Under the pieces are notes generated by a model. That model did not search any database, had not been told where the DNA came from, and saw only the letters and a list, made by a program, of their open reading frames with translations. Shown here piece by piece: positions 1 to 10,312 of a DNA stretch of 64,000 nt. The translations under genes were made by a program, and so were the position numbers. The DNA is from Paraphoma chrysanthemicola. Its lineage: Eukaryota > Ascomycota > Dothideomycetes > Pleosporales > Phaeosphaeriaceae. The DNA lies in the NCBI GenBank assembly GCA_020744225.1, contig JAGMWG010000001.1, positions 186,001 through 250,000 of the forward strand, written 5' to 3'. Numbering within the stretch: position 1 is the stretch's first letter; every line of letters starts with the position of its first letter.

Positions 1-110
1 GTCGCAGCAACGTCCCTGGATTTCTCTCACGACAACACCAGCGCTAGCCACCCTTCACCACACCACTTTCCAACCTCACGAGTCTGCCGTCGAGGCGTAC
101 ACCACCCGCA

Positions 111-1290
111 ATGGCTGCCACGTACCAGACACAGTCCATTTTTCCGGACAGCTACGTCGGTTTCGACAGCATCACCAAGCAGATTGAGAAGAAGAGCGTC
201 AAGCGGGGCTTCCAGTTCAATGTCATCTGCGTCGGTAAGCAGCGTGCTCTCTCGCGTGCAGCACAAATGCTAATGTGATCCCTCAATTGCAGGCCAGACC
301 GGTCTCGGCAAGTCAACGCTCATCAACACCATCTTCGCGTCGCACCTGATGGACAGCAAGGGCCGCTTCCAGCCCGACGAAGAGCCTCGCAGCACCACCA
401 CCATTCACCCCGTCTCGCACATCATCGAGGAGAATGGCGTGCGTCTGCGCCTCAACATTGTTGACACGCCCGGATACGGTGACCTGATCAACAACGAGCG
501 CTGCTGGGATCCCATTGTCAAGTACATCAAGGACCAGCACAGCGCCTACCTCCGCAAGGAGCTCACCGCCCAGCGCGAGCGCTATCTCCAGGACACTCGC
601 ATCCACTGCTGCCTGTTCTTCATCCAGCCGTCCGGCCACGCCTTGAAGCCCATTGATATCGTCGTGCTCAAGAAGCTGAGCGAGTTCGTCAACGTCGTTC
701 CCGTCATTGCCAAGAGCGACAGCTTGACCCTCGAGGAGCGCGCTGCCTTCAAGGAGCGGATAAAGGAGGAGTTCCAGTTCCACAACCTGCGCATGTACCC
801 CTACGACAACGATGAGGATGACCCAGAGGAGGCTACCCTCAAGACTCACATTCGGGTGCGTACTGCAACCGTTCCTCTCGTCTTGACTATATTGCTAACT
901 TTTACAGGAACTTCTTCCCTTCGCCGTAGTCGGCTCCGAGCGCACCGTCGTTGTGAACGGCAGGAACGTTCGCGGCCGCCAGAACAAGTGGGGCATCATC
1001 AACGGTACGCGACTGCAACCCTACTACTTTGACTGACATGCTGACTCTCTACAGTCGAGGACGAGAGCCACTGCGAATTCGTCTACCTCCGCAACTTCCT
1101 CACGCGCACCCATCTCCAAGACCTCATTGAGACGACCGCGCAAATCCACTACGAGTCCTTCCGTGCCAAGCAGCTGCTCGCCCTCAAGGAGAGCTCGGCT
1201 GTCGGTGGCCACTCTTCTCGCCCAATCTCGCCGTCTGCCGACCGTGAACTTAGCCGGAACAGCCAGCGCATGACGATGAACGGGTACTAG
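111..1290 (+). CDS. Septin, Cdc11/AspA type
   Basis: GTP-binding filament subunit that builds septin rings and collars at septa, hyphal tips and branch sites. Exons 111-234, 293-855, 908-1004, 1055-1290 (339 aa); all junctions are GT..AG and keep frame. Visible G-domain motifs: P-loop GQTGLGKST beginning at residue 42, switch DTPGYGD, and AKSD for guanine specificity. The segment just before the P-loop (KRGFQFNVICV) is the form I associate with Cdc11/AspA rather than Cdc3 or Cdc12. The C-terminus is short and lacks a long coiled coil. The tail is serine-rich and ends in NGY. The start is the first ATG after a CA-rich leader and gives a normal septin N-terminus. Confidence 0.93.
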
Positions 1291-1872
1291 GAGGCCCCGA
1301 AGCACGATCGCGTTGCTAGTGTAGGAGCGAATCTGCCTGGCCCTCCGCCTCGTCTGGACAGGCCGCTTCCCATCCTCATGGGATCGTGAACTTCCGCTGA
1401 GCATATCTTGACGGTTGTATAGGCGGAGAAGAGCAAGGAGAGACGCGGAGCTTGATACCAGTGCATGTCTTAGCACCAGAACCAGAGGGTCGTGGAACAC
1501 TACTTTCTACACACTTGACATTTGATTTACTATTACTTTAGTTCCGATGAGCCCCTTTCCTTTCTTCCTATGTTCGAGCGCGGTGTACGGCTTGGTGCCT
1601 GGGGTTACTGGCGTATACCCAGCTCGAAGTCTTCTAGGATAGTGTCCGAAAGTAATGTTGATTCACAACCATTCTTCACTCCGTCTCCTTGGTTGTCGCT
1701 TCCTAGCTCGTTTCCCGTAAGCATGTTTCTCAACGCTTAACTGCTCATCGTACGACTCAACGACCGCATCTGCCTGTTTACGGCAGGCGCGAGCAGGTTC
1801 TCACGTGCTGAACCTGCCCAATCATTCGCATTGTGACGAGTCTCCTTTTCATCGCCAGGCCAGAGTCAAATT
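1291..1872. other. Convergent 3' intergenic region
   Basis: Lies between the septin 3' end and the Lto1-like 3' end. No credible ORF or RNA gene seen; presumably the two 3' UTRs. Confidence 0.5.
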
Positions 1873-2502
1873 TCACCGCAACAATCGCGACCCAGCAAAG
1901 TCCTCCATGCTGTCGTCTCCCTTGCCTTTCTTCCCACCCTCCAGCTTCACGTTCCGCGCCTTCCCTCGTGCCGGTGAGCCATCTGGCGACTTTGCACTCG
2001 ATGTAGTCTCTCCCTCGCCCACGATTCGCTCAATGACTTTCGCTTTCGCACCTGCTCTTTTGAATCGGTCGTCAAAGTCTGCAACAGCCTCTTCGGTATT
2101 TTCAGTCGAGAACGTCTCTGGATCTGTGAGAGAATGCAGGAGCGTGACGTTATTCACGAGTCTTGAATTCTCTGGCAGTTTTGGCAAGGTCTTGTCGACC
2201 TGCTGAATTGTATCTTTCTTTGCGTCCTCTTTCTCAACTGCTAGTTCCTTGTTCTGGGTTTCTTTGGCAGAAAGGGCACGTGCACCCCACACTACGCTTC
2301 GGCCATGCAGTTCTCCCAGGGCAGCGAACTTCTCGAATCCCTTTTCGAGTCCGAAAATGCGGCCTTCGATCCGGCCTGCGCGGGCTCCATCGGTTGCGCC
2401 GGCTGTGTAGGCTGTGGTGTAGAGTGTGTCTTCGAGAGTGAGGAGGGAGTCGAAAGGGTCTTCTTCCCGTGTCATTGCCATTTTGGATTGAGTGGATGCC
2501 AT
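1873..2502 (-). CDS. Lto1/Yae1-N family protein
   Basis: Single-exon 209-aa protein with the Yae1_N signature around residues 16-60: a DPFDSLL motif, then repeated G-rich heptads ending in GRIEGRIFGLEKGFEKF, followed by LHGRSVVWGAR. In yeast, Lto1 with Yae1 acts as an adaptor that passes Fe-S clusters to Rli1 (ABCE1). That role is family knowledge, not shown here. The C-terminal half is charged and low in complexity, as in other fungal homologues. The gene is divergent from methionyl-tRNA synthetase across about 0.5 kb. A second in-frame Met lies seven codons downstream of the chosen start. Confidence 0.85.
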   Translation of the reverse strand: MASTQSKMAMTREEDPFDSLLTLEDTLYTTAYTAGATDGARAGRIEGRIFGLEKGFEKFAALGELHGRSVVWGARALSAKETQNKELAVEKEDAKKDTIQQVDKTLPKLPENSRLVNNVTLLHSLTDPETFSTENTEEAVADFDDRFKRAGAKAKVIERIVGEGETTSSAKSPDGSPARGKARNVKLEGGKKGKGDDSMEDFAGSRLLR

Positions 2503-2997
2503 AATTTCAATGTGATGGATGTGACCTAGGTTGCATGGAAAGAAAAAAAGTTGGGATTTTGGAAGGCAAGTAGCTGATGAGTCAATTAGTGGTCAGCGTC
2601 CTTCACGAGTTCACCAAGTATTTCAGAGAGCACGTACATCACGACCACTCTAAGAGATAACCTGACCTCACAGCCTACGAGTCTTAATATTCTCATCTGC
2701 TGGTGACAAAGATAAATGCAGGGTCTAGACGGTGTGGCGCACTGTGGCGCAAGGTGGGGCAGTCGCAGTCGCGATTGGAGGGGCAGCAACGCTCGTCGTG
2801 TGAGGGTTCGGAACTTGAGTCACTTGTGTACCAAACAACACCGAAACTCTATAGAACGCGATTGAGGCGACATAGAGTATCATAAAACTTCCTCCTCCGA
2901 AACTTATATCTCATACACCGCCCAGGTAGGCCTGCCATGCGCGACTTCTCACACCAAAGCCCGGCCGTTCAGCTCACAATAGCACAGCTAATCCCCG
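2503..2997. promoter_or_regulatory. Shared divergent promoter region (Lto1-like / MetRS)
   Basis: 495 bp between two divergent translation-related genes. No longer ORF or specific site recognised. Confidence 0.4.
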
Positions 2998-5004
2998 ATG
3001 ACCGAAACGAAGAAGATACTGCCCGTCGAGGGCGAGCGCAATGTGCTCATTACCAGCGCACTGCCCTATGTCAACAATGTCCCGCATCTAGGCAACATCA
3101 TCGGCAGTGTCCTGTCTGCTGATGTCTTTGCTCGCTTTGCGCGAGCGCGAGGTTACAACACACTCTACGTCTGCGGAACCGACGAGTACGGCACGGCGAC
3201 CGAGACAAAGGCGATCGAGGAGAAGGTCACACCACAACAGCTCTGTGACAAGTACTATGCGCTGCACAAGGGTGTATACGACTGGTTCAACATCAGCTTC
3301 GACCACTTCGGCCGGACACCGACGCAGCACCAGACCGACATTGCCCAAGATATCTTCACAAAGCTTAACAAGAACGGCTTTCTCAAGGAGGAAGTAACAA
3401 CACAACCATACTGCGAGACACATAAGAGCTTCCTGGCGGATCGATTCGTAGAAGGCACCTGCCCTCTTTGCGGCTACGATGATGCCCGAGGAGATCAGTG
3501 CGACAAGTGCGGGCATTTGCTTGAACCGCTAGAGCTGAAGAACCCGAGATGCAAGCTCGACGGCGCCACTCCAGTCCCGCGCGAGACGAAGCATATATAT
3601 CTGTGTCTTGACAAATTGCAGCCAGCCGAGGAGGAGTGGTTCAAGAAGGCGAGTCAAGAGGGCAACTGGAGCTCAAATGGTGTTCAAATTACTGCATCGT
3701 GGTTGAAGGAAGGACTGCGTCCTCGAGGTATCACGCGCGATCTGAAGTGGGGTACCGCAGTTCCTCTGGAGGTAATTTGGTCGATCTTGAATGACTTGCA
3801 GGTGCTAACAATGAACGTGTAGGGTTATGAGGACAAAGTCATGTACGTGTGGTTCGATGCCTGTATAGGCTACGTGTCCATCACAGCGAATTACACCGAC
3901 GAGTGGCAGAAGTGGTGGCACAACCCGGAACACGTCAAGCTGTATCAGTTCATGGGCAAGGATAACGTGCCGTTCCACACAGTCGTATTCCCATGCTCTC
4001 AAATAGGCACCAAGGACAAGTGGACCATGCTCAACACCATTTCGACGACAGAATACTTGAACTACGAGAAGGGCAAATTCTCAAAGTCACGAGGTATTGG
4101 CGTTTTCGGCACCAACGCGAAAGAGACTGGCATTCCATCCGACGTCTGGCGCTACTACCTTCTTTCACATCGTCCCGAGACAGGAGACACCGAGTTTGAG
4201 TGGGACGGTTTCATCGCTGCGAACAACAACGAGCTTCTCAAGAATCTTGGCAATTTCGTCAATCGTGTCATCAAGTTCGTCAACTCCAAGGTGTACGACT
4301 CCGTACTCCCAGACTATACCAAATTCGATGACGACTACTTCACCGAGCACAAGAAAAAGGTCAACGAGCTGCTCAAGCGATATATCGATGAACTCGAGGA
4401 TGTTAAGATCCGTGCAGCTCTTGCCACGGCGCTGCACATCTCGAGCCAGGGCAACCAGTTGCTCCAGGACAACCGATTGGACAACAAGCTGGCAACCGAG
4501 CAGCCTGAGCGATGTGCTGCAGTCGTCGGATTGGCCCTGAGCCATATTCATCTTCTTGCTAGTTTGATCCAGCCATACATGTAAGTCGTTCTATATCGTC
4601 CTCGGACACGCAGCTGACACAACGATAGGCCCGATACCACCGCCTCAATACTCTCCCAACTGAACGCCGAGTTCCTTATCATCCCCGATGACTGGGAAGC
4701 GCGATCGCTACCTGTCGGCCATAAGATCGGAACTGCTGGGTACCTCTTCTCACAGATCAAGCCCGAGAAGGAGCAAGAATGGCGCGAGCAATTTGGCGGA
4801 GAGGAGGCACGGAAAGCCAAAGAAGAGAAGGCACGAAAAGCTGCTGCCAAGAAGGCCGAGAAGGAAAGGAAGAAGGCGAAGAAGGCTGCAGATGCTGCTC
4901 AAGGTGTCGAAGCCGCAGAGAAGGGCAAAGATGGTCCCGCGGCAAAGACTGCCGAAGAGGAGGTGTCTCGCGGTGTGGAGCAGGTCAGTTTGCAAACGTC
5001 ATAG
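2998..5004 (+). CDS. Methionyl-tRNA synthetase, cytoplasmic
   Basis: Charges tRNA-Met. Exons 2998-3771, 3823-4580, 4629-5004 (635 aa). Class I signatures: the HIGH motif is HLGN at residues 30-33 and the KMSKS loop is KFSKS at 343-347. A four-cysteine zinc knuckle lies between them (CPLCGY...CDKCGH). The C-terminus is a Lys/Ala/Glu-rich helical tail of about 80 residues, typical of fungal cytoplasmic MetRS; there is no mitochondrial presequence. The first intron holds a clear TGCTAACA branch site. The ATG at 2998 starts 32 codons before the HIGH motif, as expected. Another ATG at 2937 is out of frame. Confidence 0.95.
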
Positions 5005-5753
5005 TGTGTCGGTTTGCTGAATGTTGCGCGATACTGGCGTTGTGGGTGGGCAAACGGCCGCGAGGATGAGCATCGCGGTAGTGAAGTAAGCCGTATGACT
5101 GATGATCTTTCTTCTTGATGCATGTGTTTGGCAAGACTCAACGGCAAAAGCTCCATTGTAGACTGTAGTGTGTTAGTAGAATTCAACATTGTTGATTATT
5201 TGCTCTCAGACTTTGGCGACGCCGTGCTCGTGAGCGGATCAAAAACAAATTCCATCCCCATTGTGCGACGTGATCGATGTTCTTAGGTCGAGGGGACTGC
5301 TCGATCGATCACCTAGCACTGGGCCGACGATATGCCACTTTCAGCGCAATGAGCAATATGAACCAGCTTCACGGATGCAAACACCAGCGCACACTGCTTC
5401 GTACCTGTGTTTGCAGTCCCGCCTTGACTGGCTGGTATTTGCCCTCGGGAGGATATCGAACCCAAGGCTAGATAGCTTGAGTTCACTTCACATGCTACTT
5501 CAGAAGATTGACTACTCCTGTTCATTCTCACACATCATATAGAGAAGCCACACCGGTCCAGAAGCAGTAGTCTTTCCACCACTGCTCGTGTCGGTCGCTC
5601 CCACAGATTTCCGGTATCGGCGATCTTGTCTTCACCTACAGTGCACAACCTCAGCACGTCTCATCAACCACTCCTACCTTCTCCCCACCCCTCCTTCTTC
5701 TAGTCGAGACAACGAAGTACACAGACCTTATTACATCCAACTCTCGCTTCACC
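5005..5753. promoter_or_regulatory. Promoter region of siderophore transporter
   Basis: 749 bp without a credible gene. The last 80 bp are a CT-rich leader typical of fungal transcripts. One HGATAR site (AGATAG, 5470-5475) is present. I did not see the longer ATCWGATAA form preferred by iron repressors of the SreA type. Confidence 0.35.
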
Positions 5754-7773
5754 ATGGCCTCCAACGTCAACGCCATGGAGCGTACCGCATCCACGGGCAT
5801 AGCGTACCACAACTTCAACGAAAGTGGCAGCGACGTCAAGCTCACGCGCGTCTCGATCACACCCAAAGGCCCCGACGATGTTGAGCCAGGCAATGTGCAC
5901 CAGCCCGCTGGTGTCGCGCAGATGGAAGCTATCACGACAGTGTGGACGAGGAAGTGGCTTGTCGCTGCTTATGTTCTGTACGTACATCTTGCGCACATGT
6001 GCACGCGGGTACTTGTGATCGAGCATGCGGACATGGCTGACATTGTGATTAGCCTTACGATCATCTCCTTCACGAACTCGCTCCAGCAGCAGGCTAATTA
6101 CTCGTGGATGCCATATGTCACCAGCTCGTTCGGCAAACATGGCTTAACGCCGATCACGAGTCTCGTTGCGAATGTGGTGAGCGGCGTGTCGAGGCTGCCG
6201 TTGGCGCAGCTTTTGAATGTCTGGGGAAGGCCTCAGGGATTTGCGGTGTGTTTGGCTTTTGTGGTTGTGTGTAGGTACAGGCTTTCCAGTTGCCCACCGG
6301 ATGGGATTGTGGGATCTATGCTGACGAGACCAATAGCTCTCATACTCATGGGTACCTGCCGCAACGTGGAGACCTATTTCGCGGCGCAGGTTCTCTACTG
6401 GACCGGCATGAACGGCATGGGATTCGTCTTCGATATCTTCATCCAAGACACTTCACGCATGGTCAATCGCCTTATCTATCTCGCCATCTTTGAAAGTCCG
6501 TACATCTGCAACACTTTCGCGGGTCCTGAGCTGGGCCAACGATTCTTGGATGACAGTACCTGGCAGTGGGGTTATGGTGCATTTGCCATTATCACGCCAG
6601 TCATGTGCATCCCGTTCTTCGTCATTGTTCATTTGATGACGCGCAAGGCGCAGAAGCTGGGATTTCTTCGGAATGAGAAGAGCGGTAGGACCGTGATTCA
6701 GTCCGTTGTGCATTGGGCGATCGAGTTTGATCGTGAGTTGTGAACCAACTGTACACTGTTGAGCATCGCTCTGATACAGAATCTAGTGATCGGAGTTTTA
6801 CTACTCTGCTTCGGTTTCTCCCTCTTCCTGCTGCCCTTCGGTCTCGTGGCATACCAGGTAAACGGCTGGACTTCACCACGCATGATCTTCATGATCATAT
6901 TCGGAATCGTTCTCATCGTGGTCTTCGCCGTGTATGAGAAGCTGTGGGCACCGAAGGCGTTCTTCCCGACGTACTTGATGAAGGATCGTTCGATTGTCGG
7001 AGCATGTCTGCTTGGCTGCAACGGGTGGATTGCGTTCTAGTGAGTCACACCATTTCCTCGCTTGATGAGCCATAGACTAAGAATTATGAAGCTGCTACAA
7101 GATGTACTACTCCTCCTACTTGCAAGTCGTCTTCGGCCTCTCCGTCGCTAAAGCCGGCTACATCGCCAACATCTACAACATCGTGGCTTGCACCTGGGCC
7201 CTCGCCGTCAGTTTCATATTCAAATACACCAACTCGTTCAAATGGGGCGCCGTCATTGCCATGCCAATTCAACTCTTGATGACAGGCCTCTTGATTCACT
7301 TTCGCAAGCCAGGAACACACATTGGTTTCCTCGTCATGGTCGAAGTCTTCTGGGCCATGTGCGGCGCCGTCCTCGTCAATGTCGAACAAGTCGCCATCTT
7401 CTCAACCGTACGGCCGGAACACGTTGCAAATGCTCTCGCCATGCTTTCCATGGTTACAGGTATTGGCGGCGCAGTCGGACAAGCTATTTCCGGCACGATC
7501 TGGACGCACATTGTGCCGAAGAAATTGCTCGAATACCTGCCGGAGGACAAGAAGGCTGAGGCCAGAACGATTTATGCTAGTCTCCCGGTTCAGTTGTCGT
7601 ATGGCTGGGACACGCCTGAGCGACAGGCAATCGTGCGTGCATATGGTGATGCGCAGAAGTTCATGGTCATTGTGGGCACGTGTGCGCTTGTGCCGTGTTT
7701 TTTGTGGGTTGCGATGTTGAGGAATTCGAGATTGACGGAGCAAGGCGTGCAGAAGAAGGGGGTCCAGGCTTGA
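5754..7773 (+). CDS. SIT-family siderophore/iron MFS transporter
   Basis: Major facilitator of the siderophore-iron transporter family (MirB/Sit1-like), expected in the plasma or endosomal membrane to import Fe(III)-siderophores by proton symport. Exons 5754-5977, 6053-6270, 6337-6732, 6787-7039, 7092-7773 (590 aa, usual size). Family marks: a hydrophilic N-terminus of about 65 residues, then SLQQQANYSWMPYVTSSF, the VGGVSKLPLA-like stretch VSGVSRLPLAQ, a Gly-Met-Asn-Gly-Met segment (residues about 200-210) and IEFD before the second half. The 6733-6786 intron uses the acceptor CTAG rather than the nearer CAG, because only this restores frame and the IEFD-L-IGVLLL join. Substrate cannot be told from sequence. 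Confidence 0.9.
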
Positions 7774-8154
7774 GTAGCATCGTATGGTGGAGGATCGGAC
7801 GATGAGGTGAGGAATTGGTGGGACTGATATGACGGGGTTCGGAAGGTGTTCCGGGTTTCTAAAAGGATATGGAAGGTCGCATTGCAGTATGAATGCTGCT
7901 TGGAAGGTGTTTGTTGATTTTCATGCAGAATGTGGCGGCATCAGGGCTCTCAATCAATTGGAGCATATTGAGGGATATGCACCTCACGGGTAGGGCATCA
8001 CTCGGGACTCTGACATTTGCATCAGTCCCCACTGAAGCCACAATACACACATGCAATTTTCATTTCGCAAATTTCTAAATGTAATCTCACAAACAGCCAC
8101 AGCCCATCACTCAACCCTCCCTTTCCACATCTTCCACTCATCACACCCACCCTC
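7774..8154. other. Convergent 3' intergenic region
   Basis: 381 bp between the 3' ends of the transporter and the monooxygenase. Nothing recognised. Confidence 0.4.
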
Positions 8155-9564
8155 TTACCACCCCTCCAACTCCTCCCCCTTCGTCTCCAAACTCGGCGGC
8201 ATAACCGGCATTCCGCCCTCCTTCAACGCTCGCACCAACGGATCTCTAGCCAACAACCCCCCCACTTTCTCCTCCGTACTAACATCGCTCCTAACGCGCA
8301 TATAACTCATGCGACTCGGCTTATCCACGACGCTCAAGAACTTGTTTCTCCGTGCATCAGACCAGGATTGGAGTAACGCGTCTGGGTTGGTAGATTGGTT
8401 AAGTAGAATCCGCGCAAGAACAGGCGCAAGACTACTTGCGTCTGCGATTCCAGATGCGAGCCCCAGACCGGCGTACGGATTCGTCAAGTGTGCTGCGTCG
8501 CCTATCAAAACCACTTTTTGATCCCGGGCATACATTGTCGATGAAAGACGTTGATGCGCTTTATACGGCGCTATTCTTACTACCTCATACCCTCTCTCGC
8601 CATCCCCGTTCTTCCCATCGTTCGGTAACATCCGCGCCAACTTCTCATGCACGCCCTCTTCAATCTCCGCCGTGCTTGGAGCCCCCGGGATCCCGTAACT
8701 CACGCGCCACAGCGCAGGCGTTGTATTCGTGGCGGGCAAGATGCGTCCGATGAGACCGTAGTCGGTTGGGTCGATGATGAAGTTTGCGTCGTGGAAACTA
8801 TGGGCGGAGAAGGGGAAGTGGATATCTGTTGCGACGAGCGTGGAGTCGAGGGTTTCGCCTTCGAGGGCGAGAGCGAGGGATTTGCGGATCGTGGAGTGGG
8901 CGCCGGATGCGTCGATGAGGTATGCTGCTTCAATGTCTTGGGATTGGGATTTCGTGATGGAGTGGCTGTGGACTGTTACTGAACCTGAGGTAGTCTTGGA
9001 TGTCGTAGAGGAAGAGGAAGGCGGGTTTGTACTGAACCCCGTGACGCTGGATCCGATGTGTATCTTCGTGCCTGGTCGCTCGGACAATCTCTTCATCAGA
9101 ATCTCCTGAAACTTTCCCTGCGGAAGCAATAATTGTCCTTTTCCACTGTTTCCGAATTTCTTCTCCGCAATGACCTTATTTCCTTTTGCAACACTCGTTC
9201 GGAAACACAGGCCCGAACTCAGACTCCCAGCGCTGATCAATTCCTCAAGCAAACCCGGGACCTGCGAGAGGATGGGATAGGTGGGTGGTTGGTGCGCCAT
9301 TGCGCGGGTGGATGTTGGATCGGGGGTTTGGGGCTCGATGACGATGATGGGGTTGGGAAGGGGTGGGGAAGTGTGGGAAAGGAGCAGGGCGAGGAAGAGG
9401 CCGACGCAGCCGCCGCCAGCGATCACGATGGGGAGCGGTGCTTTCTCTTCAGGACTCGTGATAGGCGTGTGGGTGGGCGTTTCATTTGTGGTGCTGGAGG
9501 CTGTGCCATTGCTCGTAGAATTGCTCGTTCCGTTGGTGACTGCCATGATCCGTTGTATTCGCAC
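8155..9564 (-). CDS. FAD-dependent aromatic-ring-type monooxygenase
   Basis: Single-exon 469-aa flavoprotein of the PF01494 (salicylate/phenol hydroxylase-like) class. The FAD dinucleotide fold is GGGCVG near residue 50, and the second FAD motif is LIGDAAHLTNPYAGLGLASG near residue 360. A Ser/Thr/Asn-rich N-terminal stretch precedes the fold; the alternative start six codons in (9546) seems equally likely. These enzymes hydroxylate aromatic or heteroaromatic substrates using NAD(P)H. It sits about 8 kb left of the catabolic cluster, separated by unrelated genes, and only one TTGGAG core (9710-9715) lies upstream. I therefore do not include it in that cluster, although nicotinate pathways do use such enzymes. 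Confidence 0.85.
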   Translation of the reverse strand: MRIQRIMAVTNGTSNSTSNGTASSTTNETPTHTPITSPEEKAPLPIVIAGGGCVGLFLALLLSHTSPPLPNPIIVIEPQTPDPTSTRAMAHQPPTYPILSQVPGLLEELISAGSLSSGLCFRTSVAKGNKVIAEKKFGNSGKGQLLLPQGKFQEILMKRLSERPGTKIHIGSSVTGFSTNPPSSSSTTSKTTSGSVTVHSHSITKSQSQDIEAAYLIDASGAHSTIRKSLALALEGETLDSTLVATDIHFPFSAHSFHDANFIIDPTDYGLIGRILPATNTTPALWRVSYGIPGAPSTAEIEEGVHEKLARMLPNDGKNGDGERGYEVVRIAPYKAHQRLSSTMYARDQKVVLIGDAAHLTNPYAGLGLASGIADASSLAPVLARILLNQSTNPDALLQSWSDARRNKFLSVVDKPSRMSYMRVRSDVSTEEKVGGLLARDPLVRALKEGGMPVMPPSLETKGEELEGW

Positions 9565-10312
9565 AATAACTCTTGTAGCGAGGCTGTCGTATTTCGAAAA
9601 CTACCGAGTCTTAAGCTGAATGGCTTTTTGCAGTTAAAATGTGTCTCGTTGCAGGACGACTTTTCGCGGCGAACTGTGGAACTTGTAGACAAAATCTCAG
9701 CGCATTCCATTGGAGAGTCTTATATCGTTCTCCATCTCGGAAACGACTCTGCTTACTTCGCATCATCGTTGAAGTTGGTTGGCTAGATATCCGCTCGTTG
9801 GTGTAATTTCACAATCGTGGTTGTCATGTTTCGGCGAAGCGGGACGTGGGGAACCGAGCGTCCGTTGGCACCCCGTTCGTGTTGTCGTGCTTTCTATCGT
9901 CAATACGTCCAAAGCTCACGTGAATCATTAATGTTAAGACGCAGTCCATTTAGAATGCGGCTTTGGTCCGAGAAACATTGCAATGTAATGTCCTTGGACC
10001 ACGGGGCCGACTCCATGCAATCGGCAATGCAGCTGTAGGTACCCGCTTTCGCCTCTTCGCCTCGTAAGATAACCGACTTAGCTGCGCGTTCAGCATCACA
10101 AGAGCAGTCTGATGCAGAGTATCTACGAACGCGTCGTCGCTTACACCTTGGAATCTACTGTATTAGACGGGTTGAGCAAACATGCACAGCCTTCAGATCA
10201 ACGCCACGCGCGTTTCAGCCGAAAGGATCACTGCCGCTATGACCTCTCTTCCTTCGGCGATCATCGAAATCGCGACAACTTTCGCGACGGTGAATGACCA
10301 AAGGGCATCTTC
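9565..10312. promoter_or_regulatory. Divergent intergenic region
   Basis: 748 bp between the monooxygenase and the ankyrin-like gene, which point away from each other. No credible ORF. Confidence 0.35.

Noticed and set aside
313..849. 178-codon minus-strand ORF inside the septin gene
   Set aside because: Antisense shadow of a clearly conserved septin exon.
8155..9564. FAD monooxygenase as a seventh member of the catabolic cluster
   Set aside because: Tempting because nicotinate pathways use such enzymes, but ankyrin, HET and protease loci lie between, and only one TTGGAG core is upstream.
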